DNA of 64,000 bases from Caulobacter mirabilis (GTDB lineage: Bacteria > Pseudomonadota > Alphaproteobacteria > Caulobacterales > Caulobacteraceae), in the NCBI RefSeq assembly GCF_002749615.1, contig NZ_CP024201.1:806001-870000 (forward strand), read 5' to 3'. The first letter of the stretch is position 1; the number at the start of each line of letters is the position of its first letter. The notes under the pieces were generated by a model. That model was not told the origin of the DNA, searched no databases, and saw only the letters and a program-made list of their open reading frames with translations. A program made the position numbers and the translations under genes. This document shows positions 1 through 7,654 of this stretch, one piece after another.

Positions 1-1304
1 AGCTCCAGCGGCGCGTTGATCGCCGTGTTCTCGAAGGTCGTCTCGGCGGCCAGCAGGCGGCGGCCCTCCGGCGTCGTCTGCAGGATGGTCAGCTTGCCGC
101 CGGGCAGGGGCAGGCCCAGGCCCTTGGCCTTGGTGTTGTCGGTGCGCAGCAGCAGGCTGGGGGCGACGACCTGATCCGGCTCCCACGTCGCGCCGGGCGC
201 GTTGCGGAACTGGTAGATGCGATCGAAGCGGACGCCGTCCTGGCTCAGCATCGCCACCTGTTTCGTCTGGCGCGCCGCGACGGTGGTCGGGGTCGGCAGA
301 CTGTAGAGCTTGTAGTCGCCGAGCTCGCTTTGCACGGCCATGACGGCGACAACGCTCACCATCGCCTCGGAGCGGCGCATGGCGGAGACGACCATGTCCA
401 TGGCGGGCGGCGCTGGCGCGGGGGGAGGCGGCGGAGGGGGTGGCGGCGGGGGCGGTCGCAGCCGTCCGGACGTCGTGTCCATCGGCCAGCAGGCCGGACT
501 GCGGGTCTTGGCCCGGGTGATGGTCGCCCGGCCCTCGCCGGTGGTCTCCAGCTTGCCGGCCACCACCTGGGTCGGGGCGTCGGCGAAGGTCGTGCCGCTG
601 AGGTTCTTGAGCGTGATCCAGCCCAGCAGGTCCATGCCGCCGTCGTCGCGCGCCTGGGCGACATAGTCCGCCTGCCACAGCAGCCCGACCGCCAGATAGG
701 TCAGCTTCACCGGATAGCGGCCGGCCTCGCGGACGTTCAGCGTCACCGACAGCGTCGGCCGGTCGGTCAAACCCTCGGGCGTGCGCTCGAACACCAGCCG
801 CTCGGGCCCGCCGCCGCAGCCCATGGCTTCGAACCGGCCGTCGATCTCCAGCACCACGCCGTTAGGGCCGGAGCGGATGATGGCCTCGTCCACGGTCTCC
901 TGACCGGTCCTGGCGTTGGTCCGCACCCGCCTGACCCGCTCGCCGACCGAGCCGGCGATCAGCGCGCCCGGGCTGAGCAGGTCGAAGTCCTGGTTCTGCT
1001 CGACCAGCCGGGCGGGAAGGCCCTCCAACGTCGCCGTCTCCGGGATGATGCCCTCCGCCACCGCGCGCAGCCGGACGGTCGTCTCGCCGGCCGGGACTTC
1101 GACGGTCCGCCATTCTGTGACCAGGGCCAGCCCGGTGCTCGGGTCGAAGCCGAAGATCTCGGCGATGTCGTCGACGGCCTGGTCCGGATAGATGGTCAGG
1201 GTCGTCGACTCGGGCCGCTCGGACGTGACGACGGGCGCCGCCATCGCCGGAAGGGCGACAGAGGCCAGCAGGGCGATCAGCAGGGCGCCGACGCCTGCGC
1301 GCAT
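1..1304 (-). CDS. DUF4139 domain-containing exported protein (C-terminus cut by window edge)
   Basis: About 434 codons are visible, reading from an ATG at 1304 down through position 1 without a stop, so the C-terminus lies outside the window. The N-terminus has a signal-peptide pattern (MRAGVGALLIALLASVALP then AMAAP). The body contains the DUF4139-type blocks LTYLAVGLLWQADYVA and DLLGWITLKNLSGTTF, closely matching the next gene upstream. A run of twelve prolines (codons about 457-420) followed by APAPPA forms an extended hinge in the middle of the beta-rich region. It starts 2 bases after the stop of the upstream paralogue, so the two are probably cotranscribed. DUF4139 proteins have no settled function; an envelope role is inference from the signal peptide. 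Confidence 0.85.
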   Translation of the reverse strand, partial: MRAGVGALLIALLASVALPAMAAPVVTSERPESTTLTIYPDQAVDDIAEIFGFDPSTGLALVTEWRTVEVPAGETTVRLRAVAEGIIPETATLEGLPARLVEQNQDFDLLSPGALIAGSVGERVRRVRTNARTGQETVDEAIIRSGPNGVVLEIDGRFEAMGCGGGPERLVFERTPEGLTDRPTLSVTLNVREAGRYPVKLTYLAVGLLWQADYVAQARDDGGMDLLGWITLKNLSGTTFADAPTQVVAGKLETTGEGRATITRAKTRSPACWPMDTTSGRLRPPPPPPPPPPPPAPAPPAMDMVVSAMRRSEAMVSVVAVMAVQSELGDYKLYSLPTPTTVAARQTKQVAMLSQDGVRFDRIYQFRNAPGATWEPDQVVAPSLLLRTDNTKAKGLGLPLPGGKLTILQTTPEGRRLLAAETTFENTAINAPLE

Positions 1305-1306
1305 GG

Positions 1307-2713
1307 TCACCAGCCGTTCTCGAACGACACCGTCACCGTGGTCTCGCCGTTGGCCGGGACCGCCACCTCCCAGGCCCGGGTGAAGGCGTTCAGGCTCTGG
1401 CTGGGCAGGCTTTCCTTGAGGATCTTGGCGCGCCGGCCGAAGCCCGACTGGCGCACGTTGACCACCACCGGCTCGGGCCGGGCGTTGCGGACCAGATAGG
1501 TCATCTCGTAGCGAGTGCGCTGGTCGTTGATCCGCTCCTGCGAGACCAGGGTCGGCTGCAGGGTCACGTCGAACGCCCGGCCGGTCTGCACGGACAGGTC
1601 CGAGCCGGCCGGGGTGTGGGGGATGTTGTTCTCGCCGATGAACTTGGGGTCGCCCTTGGCGTCGCGGATATAGACCCGGATCACACCGGCCGGCATCTGC
1701 GGGCTGCTGGCGGCGCCGGAGCCGGCGGTGAAATCCAGGCGGACGTCGGCCGAGATCGGCTGCTCCTGGCTGGTGAAGTCGCCCAGCTGGACGCGATAGA
1801 CCTTCTTGGCCGGCGCCTGCTGCACGCTGAGGAAGCTGACCTGCTTGGTCTGGTTCTGCGCGATCGTGGTCCGCTCGGGCAGAGTGTAGAGGTAGTAGTC
1901 GCCCAGCGCGCCTTCGCCCGACTGGGTTCCGGCCGAGGTCACGATCCCCGGCGCGCCGCGCGGCGGACGGGGGCGCGGCGACGCCGCCCCGCCGACGTTG
2001 CCGGCGACCAGCTGGACGTCGGCCTTCTCGTAGTCGGTCCCGGAGCTGTTGGTCAGGGTGATCCAGCCGGTCATGTCCATTCGGCCGCTCTTCTCGTCGA
2101 ACAGCGAGACGTAGTCGGCGCGCCAGCCCAGGCCGCCGGTCAGGTAGCTGAGCCGCGTCTCCCGTGCGCCGGCGCGGGCGGAATCGACGGTGACGGACAG
2201 GGTCGGGCGGGCGCGCAGGTTCGGCGGCACCTTGTCGAAGATCACACGGGTCGGCAGGCCGTCGTCGCGCAGCACCTCGATGCGGTCGCCGATCTGCAGG
2301 ACGACGCCCTCGTTGGCGGCCAGGACGGTGGCGGTCTCGGTCGTTTCGCGGCCGGTGCCGGGATTGGTGCGGACGATGCGAATCTGCTGGCCGACCGCCT
2401 TCTCCATCAGGATGTCGGGGGTCAGCAGGTCGTAGTCGAAGTTCTGCTCGACGATGCCGACGTCGGCGGCCGACAGCGACACGGTCTCCGACCGGATGTT
2501 CGGCGAGACGTCCTTGAACTCCAGCCGCTGGCGGCCGGCCTTCAGGTCCAGGTGGCGGGCGTCCTCCACCAGCGACTGGCCGGAGTTGTAGATGGTCACC
2601 GACAGCTTGCGCTCGGGCGCCGGGCCGATCGCGGCGGCGGCGGGGTTCTGGGCCTGAGCCGAGGGGGATCCGAGGACGGCCAGGGCCGCGGTCGCCAGAA
2701 GCCAATTGCGCAT
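1307..2713 (-). CDS. DUF4139 domain-containing exported protein
   Basis: A 468-aa protein with a clear signal peptide (MRNWLLATAALAVLGSPSAQ, likely cut after AQA). The blocks RETRLSYLTGGLGWRADYVS and DMTGWITLTNSSGTDYEKA are typical of the DUF4139 beta-rich domain, and the C-terminal half is predicted beta-sandwich by its alternating pattern. It is the first gene of a tandem pair with the truncated paralogue that starts 2 bases past its stop. Duplication followed by divergence is likely, since this copy has only a short proline-rich stretch (SPRPRPPRGAPG) where the other has a long polyproline hinge. Function is unknown; export to the periplasm or outer membrane is inferred. Confidence 0.88.
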   Translation of the reverse strand: MRNWLLATAALAVLGSPSAQAQNPAAAAIGPAPERKLSVTIYNSGQSLVEDARHLDLKAGRQRLEFKDVSPNIRSETVSLSAADVGIVEQNFDYDLLTPDILMEKAVGQQIRIVRTNPGTGRETTETATVLAANEGVVLQIGDRIEVLRDDGLPTRVIFDKVPPNLRARPTLSVTVDSARAGARETRLSYLTGGLGWRADYVSLFDEKSGRMDMTGWITLTNSSGTDYEKADVQLVAGNVGGAASPRPRPPRGAPGIVTSAGTQSGEGALGDYYLYTLPERTTIAQNQTKQVSFLSVQQAPAKKVYRVQLGDFTSQEQPISADVRLDFTAGSGAASSPQMPAGVIRVYIRDAKGDPKFIGENNIPHTPAGSDLSVQTGRAFDVTLQPTLVSQERINDQRTRYEMTYLVRNARPEPVVVNVRQSGFGRRAKILKESLPSQSLNAFTRAWEVAVPANGETTVTVSFENGW

Positions 2714-2823
2714 GAAGATCCTCTCCGAGCCGTCGGCCTGAACCTGTCACGGCCCGGAGGGGATTGTCGAGGCGGTACTCCAGTGATCTTCGGATAGCGC
2801 CTTCGCCGGGGCAGACGGTCGGG

Positions 2824-4218
2824 TTACCGCCCGTCCACCCAGTTGCCGTGGAAGCCGTAAGGCACTCGACGCGGAACCTTCGCGACGGCGACCGGGCCGG
2901 CGGCGATGTCCTGAGCCTCGAACACCAGCAGCTCGCTGCGGTCCTCTGCGGCGCGGTAGGCGACCGCCAGAACCCAGCCGTCGCCCTCGGGCGCGTCGTC
3001 CGAGCGGTGGACGAAGACCGGCTCGCCGACGCCGTCGCCGACCGGCGCGATGTAGTCGCCGCGGCGGCCGGTCTTCAGGTCGATGTGCGAGACGGTGTTG
3101 GTGCGGATGTCGCCGGGCTTGGTGGTCTGGCCCGCGAACCAACCGTGCCGGTTCTGCTCGAAGGTGAAGCGCTCGTCGTAGCGCGGGAACTCCCCGGCCA
3201 GGTCGTCCAGACGCTCCTCGCGGATGGTGTCGCTGGCGTCGGCCAGGTCGAAGGTCCAGCGCACCAGATAGGCGCCGCACTGCCGGCCGCGGCGGCCGTC
3301 GGCCAGAGGGAACAGCGGCGCGACGTCGTATTTCATCACGTCGGCCACGACCTTCGAGCCGTCTTCCCAGGCGTTCATGACGTGGAAGACGTAGCAGGCG
3401 TCGGTCGAGAACCAGCGGATTTTGGTGGTGTCCTCGTCGCGGCGCATGACCCCGACCAGGGCCGGCTTCTCCGGCTCCCAGGCGAACGGCGGCTTGCCGC
3501 CCATGGCCCGTTCCAGGCTGCCGGTCAGGGGCAGGATCGGGAACAGCACATGGTTCCGGGTGACCATGAAGTCGTGGACCATCGAGCTGTAGGGCGCCTC
3601 GAAGGTCTCGCGGCGGGTCAGCCGGCCGTCCTTGTCGGCGACGCCGTAGCTGACCATCGGCGACAGCGGCATCATCGCGTCGGCGTAGCCGAAGAAGACC
3701 ATCTCGCCGGTGTCGGGATCGAACTTCGGATGGGCCGTGACCTTGCCGCCCAGGTCGACCGAGCCGACCGGCTCCAGGCTGTCGGGATCGATCGCGAAGG
3801 GGGCGTGCGCCTCTTCCAGCGCCAGCAGCTTGCCGCCGTGCCAGACGATGTTGGTGTTGGCCGCGCCGCCGGTGTCCCGGCCGATGTACTCCGGATCGGT
3901 GGTCATCGGATTGCCGAAGGTGCCGAACAGCGAACGGCCCTCGGCGTGCTCCAGGTTCCACTTCTCGGTCCTGACCCAGCGGTTGCGATAGCTGACCTTG
4001 CCGTCGCCGACGAAGAAGCCGTGGATCATCCCGTCGCCGGAGAACCAGTGGTGGTTCGGGTCGCGCGGCTCGAACTGCGGGTTCGGCCCGTTGCGGTACA
4101 GCGCCCCGCGCAGGCCCGCCGGGATCTCGCCGACCACCTCCAGCTCGAAGTCGTCCTCGGTCCGCACCGGCGCGAAGTTGCCGGTCAGATAGGGATTGAT
4201 GCGCGCGTCGCCGTCCAT
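2824..4218 (-). CDS. Carotenoid oxygenase family (RPE65/lignostilbene dioxygenase-like)
   Basis: A 464-aa protein of the usual family length with the four histidines expected to hold the non-haem iron: H163 (TAHPKFDPDT), H215 (SSMVHDFMVT), H279 (ACYVFHVMNAWEDG) and H457 (VPYGFHGNW). The N-terminal YRNGPNPQFEP and HHWFSGDGMIHG blocks are also family hallmarks. Members cleave a conjugated C=C bond with O2; substrates include carotenoids and lignin-derived stilbenes, and the sequence alone does not decide between them. No signal peptide, so cytosolic. A palindromic motif lies 40-60 bases upstream and resembles one in front of the DUF2855 gene, which suggests shared control by the nearby TetR regulator. 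Confidence 0.93.
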   Translation of the reverse strand: MDGDARINPYLTGNFAPVRTEDDFELEVVGEIPAGLRGALYRNGPNPQFEPRDPNHHWFSGDGMIHGFFVGDGKVSYRNRWVRTEKWNLEHAEGRSLFGTFGNPMTTDPEYIGRDTGGAANTNIVWHGGKLLALEEAHAPFAIDPDSLEPVGSVDLGGKVTAHPKFDPDTGEMVFFGYADAMMPLSPMVSYGVADKDGRLTRRETFEAPYSSMVHDFMVTRNHVLFPILPLTGSLERAMGGKPPFAWEPEKPALVGVMRRDEDTTKIRWFSTDACYVFHVMNAWEDGSKVVADVMKYDVAPLFPLADGRRGRQCGAYLVRWTFDLADASDTIREERLDDLAGEFPRYDERFTFEQNRHGWFAGQTTKPGDIRTNTVSHIDLKTGRRGDYIAPVGDGVGEPVFVHRSDDAPEGDGWVLAVAYRAAEDRSELLVFEAQDIAAGPVAVAKVPRRVPYGFHGNWVDGR

Positions 4219-4258
4219 GGCCTGTCCTCCGTGAAGCCTCTGCGGGCTCGATCTGAAC

Positions 4259-4278
4259 GGTGTAAACTTACGGCGTAA
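4259..4278. promoter_or_regulatory. Candidate TetR operator upstream of the carotenoid oxygenase
   Basis: The sequence GGTGTAAACTTACGGCGTAA contains two overlapping inverted repeats: GTAA-AC-TTAC and TTACG-G-CGTAA. It lies 41-60 bases before the oxygenase start. The core [AG]GTGTAA[AG]C recurs at 5562-5570 in front of the DUF2855 gene beside tetR. Binding is inferred from symmetry and position only. Confidence 0.35.
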
Positions 4279-4332
4279 ATGGAACGAGAGTCAAGAGACG
4301 CGGGGACATGCGCGGAAGGGCGGAAATCCTTT

Positions 4333-4445
4333 GCGTCCTTCGAGACGCTCGCTTGAGGCTCGCTCCTCAGGATGACGAAGACCGAGCCTTGCTGAATACG
4401 TCATGGTGAGGAGCCGGCCCTCAGGCCGGCGTCTCGAACCACGCA
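4333..4445. repeat. Dispersed palindromic intergenic repeat, family A copy 1
   Basis: An inverted-repeat element of about 113 bp. The left part starts GCGTCCTTCGAGACGCTCGC and continues into GGCTCGCTCCTCAGGATGACG; the right part is CGTCATGGTGAGGAGC, then GGCGTCTCGAACCACGC. Copies with the same two halves occur at 6246-6357 and 20269-20371. It lies between two same-strand genes. Such elements form long hairpins in RNA and are common in alphaproteobacterial intergenic space. Confidence 0.8.
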
Positions 4446-4467
4446 ACGTTGTTCAGTGTCCCGTTCC

Positions 4468-5532
4468 CTACGGCTTCACGATGATGCCCTGGTCCGGGCG
4501 GGCCTCGCCGGCGAGGACGGCGAGGTAGGCGGTCTTGGCGGCCTCGGCGCCTTGGCAGGTCTGGATCTTCAGCCAGCGGCCGGTGTCGGCGGCGAAGGTC
4601 CGCCAGGCCGCGTCGTGGCGCTGGTGGAAGCCTTCCGGGCCCCAATCCTGGCGGCGCTTGGTGATGCGGTCGGGCGCGAAGAAGAAGATCGGCGCCGGGC
4701 CGGGCATCGGTTCCGACTGGCCGCCGGTGAAGTCCTGCCAGTGGGTCAGGCCGACCAGGCAGCTGTACTTCAGCTCGTCGCCGAACCGCTCGTGGATCCG
4801 GCGGATCAGCCCGGCGTCGCCGGCGAAGTCGACCAGCACCGCCGGCGTCGCCACCGGCGCGGCCTCGAAGTCGTCGTAGAGAACGACCTGGTCGTAGTAG
4901 CCGAGCGCCTCGACGAAGGCCTGGTTGCGGGGCGAGGTCAGGCCGACGACCTTGACCTTGCCGGCCGCCTTCAGGCGATGGGCCAGGCCGATCGCGGTGC
5001 GGCTGGAGGCGCTGGTCAGGATCACCGACCTGGCGCCGTGGAAGTCGCTCTCCTCCAGGAAGTCCTCGAGCAGGAACGAGGTCGTGAACAGGATCACCGA
5101 CCGCTCGGCCTCGAAGTCGCCGCCGGCCGGCGCGGATTGATAGAGGTTGTAGGTCGGCGGCAGCGGCGCGCGGTGCGGGGCGTCGTCGATGAAGCCGGCC
5201 GGCGTCCGTCGCGGCTGGGCGACCAGATGGCTCGACATCGGCCAGTAGCCGTAGAACCGCTCGCCGGGCTGGAAGTCGGGATGGCGCGAGACCTCGACGA
5301 CGCCGTAACCCCAGACCGGGATCCGGCCCCAGCCCTCGGGCGCGGGGAAGAACTGCCAGTAGCCGAGCTGGTCGCCGGCCATCGCGTAGGTGACGTTGTT
5401 GGCGGTCAGCGCGAACGATTCGATGCGCAGGCGGACTTCGCCGTCGGCCGGCGCGACGGCGGGGGCCTCGACGACATGGGTCTTGTTCAGCTTGTCGCGG
5501 CCGACGATCAGGTCCCAACCCTGGATGGTCAT
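4468..5532 (-). CDS. DUF2855 family protein (MDR-like fold)
   Basis: A 354-aa cytosolic protein. The N-terminal part (EVRLRIESFALTANNVTYA, then GRIPVWGYGVVEVS and PGERFYGYWPMS) resembles the GroES-like start of medium-chain dehydrogenases. The middle has a Rossmann-like segment (SVILTSASSRTAIGLAHRLK, then KVVGLTSPRNQAFVEALGYY). This matches DUF2855, whose members have no proven reaction; an oxidoreductase or hydrolase acting on ketone or ester intermediates is only inference. It starts 78 bases from the divergent tetR gene, and the gap holds candidate operators, so TetR control is likely. Confidence 0.85.
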   Translation of the reverse strand: MTIQGWDLIVGRDKLNKTHVVEAPAVAPADGEVRLRIESFALTANNVTYAMAGDQLGYWQFFPAPEGWGRIPVWGYGVVEVSRHPDFQPGERFYGYWPMSSHLVAQPRRTPAGFIDDAPHRAPLPPTYNLYQSAPAGGDFEAERSVILFTTSFLLEDFLEESDFHGARSVILTSASSRTAIGLAHRLKAAGKVKVVGLTSPRNQAFVEALGYYDQVVLYDDFEAAPVATPAVLVDFAGDAGLIRRIHERFGDELKYSCLVGLTHWQDFTGGQSEPMPGPAPIFFFAPDRITKRRQDWGPEGFHQRHDAAWRTFAADTGRWLKIQTCQGAEAAKTAYLAVLAGEARPDQGIIVKP

Positions 5533-5558
5533 GGCTGTCTCCTTTGCGGTGACTGACG

Positions 5559-5575
5559 TACAGTGTAAGCGTTAG
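5559..5575. promoter_or_regulatory. Candidate TetR operator in the DUF2855/tetR divergent gap
   Basis: TACAGTGTA (TACA-G-TGTA) is a perfect short inverted repeat, followed by AGCGTTAG. It shares the [AG]GTGTAA[AG]C core with 4259-4267 upstream of the carotenoid oxygenase. It sits 27-43 bases before the DUF2855 start. The assignment rests on symmetry, recurrence and position. Confidence 0.35.
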
Positions 5576-5590
5576 CTCTGACCCTAAGTC

Positions 5591-5602
5591 AAACGAACGT
5601 TT
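5591..5602. promoter_or_regulatory. Candidate autoregulatory operator before tetR
   Basis: AAACGAACGTTT is an inverted repeat (AAACG-AA-CGTTT) ending 8 bases before the tetR start codon. TetR regulators often bind such sites over their own start region; this is inferred. Confidence 0.3.
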
Positions 5603-5610
5603 AAAGACAG

Positions 5611-6213
5611 ATGCCGCGCCTGCTTTCCGAGACCGATGTCGCCGACTTCCGCGAGCGCCTGATCACGGCCGCCGAGCATCTGTTCGCAGAGCACGGCCCC
5701 GACGGCGTCACCATGCGACAGCTGGCGGCGGCGCTGGGGGTCAGCCCGATGACGCCCTATCGCTACTTCAAGGACAAGGACGCCATCCTGGCGGCGGTCC
5801 GCGCAAGCGGTTTCGCGCGGTTCGCCGGCGCGCTGGAAGCGGCGACGGCGGCCAGCGTCGACGGGGTGGGCCTGACCACCGCCACCGGCCGGGCCTATGT
5901 GAAGTTCGCGCTGGAGAACCCCGACGCCTATCGGCTGATGTTCGATTTCGCCCAGCCGAACGAGGCGGACTATCCCGACCTGGTCGAGGCGACGGCCCGC
6001 TCGCGCGCCATGTTGATCCGCCACGCCGAGGGCCTGGTGAAGGCCGGAGAGGCCGAGGGCGATCCGGTGATGATCGCCCACATCATCTGGTCGTCGCTGC
6101 ACGGCCAGCTGGTGCTGCAGATGGCCGGCAAGCTGTCGCCGGACGTGGACCCGTCCGCCCTGCGCCGCGAAGCCTTCGCCACGATTCTGCGCGGACTGAA
6201 GCCGCGGGCTTGA
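5611..6213 (+). CDS. TetR/AcrR family transcriptional regulator
   Basis: A 200-aa protein. Residues about 10-60 form the TetR helix-turn-helix: ITAAEHLFAEHGPDGVTMRQ, then AAALGVSPMTPYRYFKDKDA with the characteristic PYRYFKDKD recognition end. The C-terminal half (YVKFALENPDAYRLMFDFAQ) resembles the WHG-type ligand-binding domain found in regulators of lipid or aromatic metabolism. It is divergent from the DUF2855 gene, and palindromes lie in the 78-base gap. The likely regulon is the flanking oxygenase, DUF2855 and epoxide hydrolase genes. The ligand is unknown. Confidence 0.92.
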   Translation: MPRLLSETDVADFRERLITAAEHLFAEHGPDGVTMRQLAAALGVSPMTPYRYFKDKDAILAAVRASGFARFAGALEAATAASVDGVGLTTATGRAYVKFALENPDAYRLMFDFAQPNEADYPDLVEATARSRAMLIRHAEGLVKAGEAEGDPVMIAHIIWSSLHGQLVLQMAGKLSPDVDPSALRREAFATILRGLKPRA

Positions 6214-6245
6214 CGGTCGCCGGGGAAGGCGTGCGTGGTTTCGCT

Positions 6246-6357
6246 GCGTGGTTCGAGACGCTCGCTTGAGGCTCGCTCCTCACCATGACGAACTTTGTTG
6301 CAGCCCATCCGACTGCGTCATCCTGAGGAGCGGCGAAGCCGCGTCTCGAAGGACGCA
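6246..6357. repeat. Dispersed palindromic intergenic repeat, family A copy 2
   Basis: Second copy of the element at 4333-4445: GCGTGGTTCGAGACGCTCGC at the left and GCGTCTCGAAGGACGCA at the right, with CTCGCTCCTCACCATGACGA and CGTCATCCTGAGGAGC inside. It occupies the gap between tetR and the epoxide hydrolase gene. It carries an in-frame ATG at 6295 that would add a spurious N-terminal extension (HPEERRSRVSKDARR) to the hydrolase. Confidence 0.82.
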
Positions 6358-6381
6358 CGACGCATCCGCGGGGAGCCTTCG

Positions 6382-7533
6382 ATGTCCGAACCCAAACCCT
6401 TCCAGGTCGACTGGTCCGAGACCGAGGTGCGGCGCGTGCTCGACCAGGTGCGGGGCTATCCCTGGCCGCCGGCGCCGGCCGTGGACAACGGCTGGCTGTA
6501 CGGGACCGACGCGCGGTTCCTGGAGGAGATCTGCGTCCACTGGGCCGACCAGTACGACTGGCGGGCGGCGCAGGCGGAGCTGAACCGGTTTCCGCAGTTC
6601 ACCGCCCGGGTCGAGGACTTCGACATCCACTTCGTCCATGTCGTCGGCGAGGCGGGCGGCAAGCGGCCGCTGCTGCTGACCCACGGCTGGCCCGGCAGCC
6701 ACTACGAGTTCTGGGCGAGCATCGAGAAGCTGGCCTTCCCGAGCCGTCACGGCGGCGATCCGGCCGACGCCTTCGACCTGGTGATCCCGAGCCTGCCGGG
6801 CTTCGGCTTCTCGTCGAAGCCGACGCGGCCGATCGGCCAGCGGACCACGGCCCGGCTGTGGAACGCGCTGATGACCCAGGTGTTGGGCTACGAGACCTAC
6901 CTGGCCCAGGGCGGCGACTGGGGCGCGCTGGTGACCTCCTGGCTGGGCTTCGACCATGGCGCCCATGCCAAAGCCATCCACCTGAACATGATCGGCCTGC
7001 GCCCGGCCGGGCCGCCGCGGTCGCAGGCGGAGATCGACTGGATCGCCCGCACCGGCGCGATGATGCAGATGCTGGGCGCCTACTTCGGCCTGCAGGCCTC
7101 CAAGCCGCAGTCCCTGGCCTGGCTCGGCGCCGGCAATCCGGTGGGGCAGGCGGCCTGGATCCTGGAGCGGTTCCACGACTGGTCCGACCTGCGCGAGAAG
7201 CCGGTGGTCGGCGTCTATACGCGCGACCAGCTGCTGACCAACGTCATGATCTACGTGATGACCGGCAGCTTCACGACCGGCGCCTGGTACTATCGCGGCC
7301 TGATCGAGGAGGGCGGCGTGGTGCTGCCGGAGGGCCAGCGCTGCGAGACTCCGACCGCCTTCGCCAACTTCCCGGGCGAGGCTCTCTACAGCGCCCCGCC
7401 GCGCAGCTGGGCCGACCGGGCCTACAACATCACTCGCTGGACCGAGATGCCCCGCGGCGGCCATTTCGCGGCGATGGAGGAGCCGGACCTGTTCGTCGAG
7501 GACGTCCGGGCCTGGGCGCGGGAAGCGGGGTGA
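6382..7533 (+). CDS. Epoxide hydrolase (EHN-type alpha/beta hydrolase)
   Basis: A 383-aa enzyme from ATG 6382. I reject the longer frame from 6295 because its first 29 codons lie in the family A repeat. Residues 1-110 are the EHN N-terminal domain (PFQVDWSETEVRRVLDQV). The alpha/beta hydrolase core follows: oxyanion motif HGWPGS, nucleophile D179 in QGGDWGALVTS, a tyrosine-rich lid region (GSFTTGAWYYRG) and the catalytic H361 in RGGHFAAMEEPDL. The family adds water to epoxides through an aspartyl ester. No signal peptide. The position beside tetR and the ring- or alkene-cleaving oxygenase suggests a shared catabolic route, which is inference. Confidence 0.93.
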   Translation: MSEPKPFQVDWSETEVRRVLDQVRGYPWPPAPAVDNGWLYGTDARFLEEICVHWADQYDWRAAQAELNRFPQFTARVEDFDIHFVHVVGEAGGKRPLLLTHGWPGSHYEFWASIEKLAFPSRHGGDPADAFDLVIPSLPGFGFSSKPTRPIGQRTTARLWNALMTQVLGYETYLAQGGDWGALVTSWLGFDHGAHAKAIHLNMIGLRPAGPPRSQAEIDWIARTGAMMQMLGAYFGLQASKPQSLAWLGAGNPVGQAAWILERFHDWSDLREKPVVGVYTRDQLLTNVMIYVMTGSFTTGAWYYRGLIEEGGVVLPEGQRCETPTAFANFPGEALYSAPPRSWADRAYNITRWTEMPRGGHFAAMEEPDLFVEDVRAWAREAG

Positions 7534-7544
7534 ACTCTTGCGCC

Positions 7545-7640
7545 GTCATCCCGGCCGTAGCGTAGCGGAGAGCCGGGACCCAGGACCGCAACGCGCCTGC
7601 CGGGGTCCCGGATAGCCTCCACGAGGCTTCCGGGATGGCA
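7545..7640. repeat. Dispersed palindromic repeat, family B copy 1
   Basis: Begins GTCATCCCGGCCGTAGCG and AGCCGGGACCCAGG and closes with GGGGTCCCGGATAGCC and GGCTTCCGGGATGGCA, so the two halves are inverted. A second member lies at 12678-12780. This copy fills the gap between two convergent genes and could end transcription from both sides. Confidence 0.75.
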
Positions 7641-7654
7641 CGTGGGAGAGAGTC

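Noticed and set aside
6295..6381. N-terminal extension of the epoxide hydrolase
   Set aside because: The codons are family A repeat sequence; the EHN domain begins right after ATG 6382.
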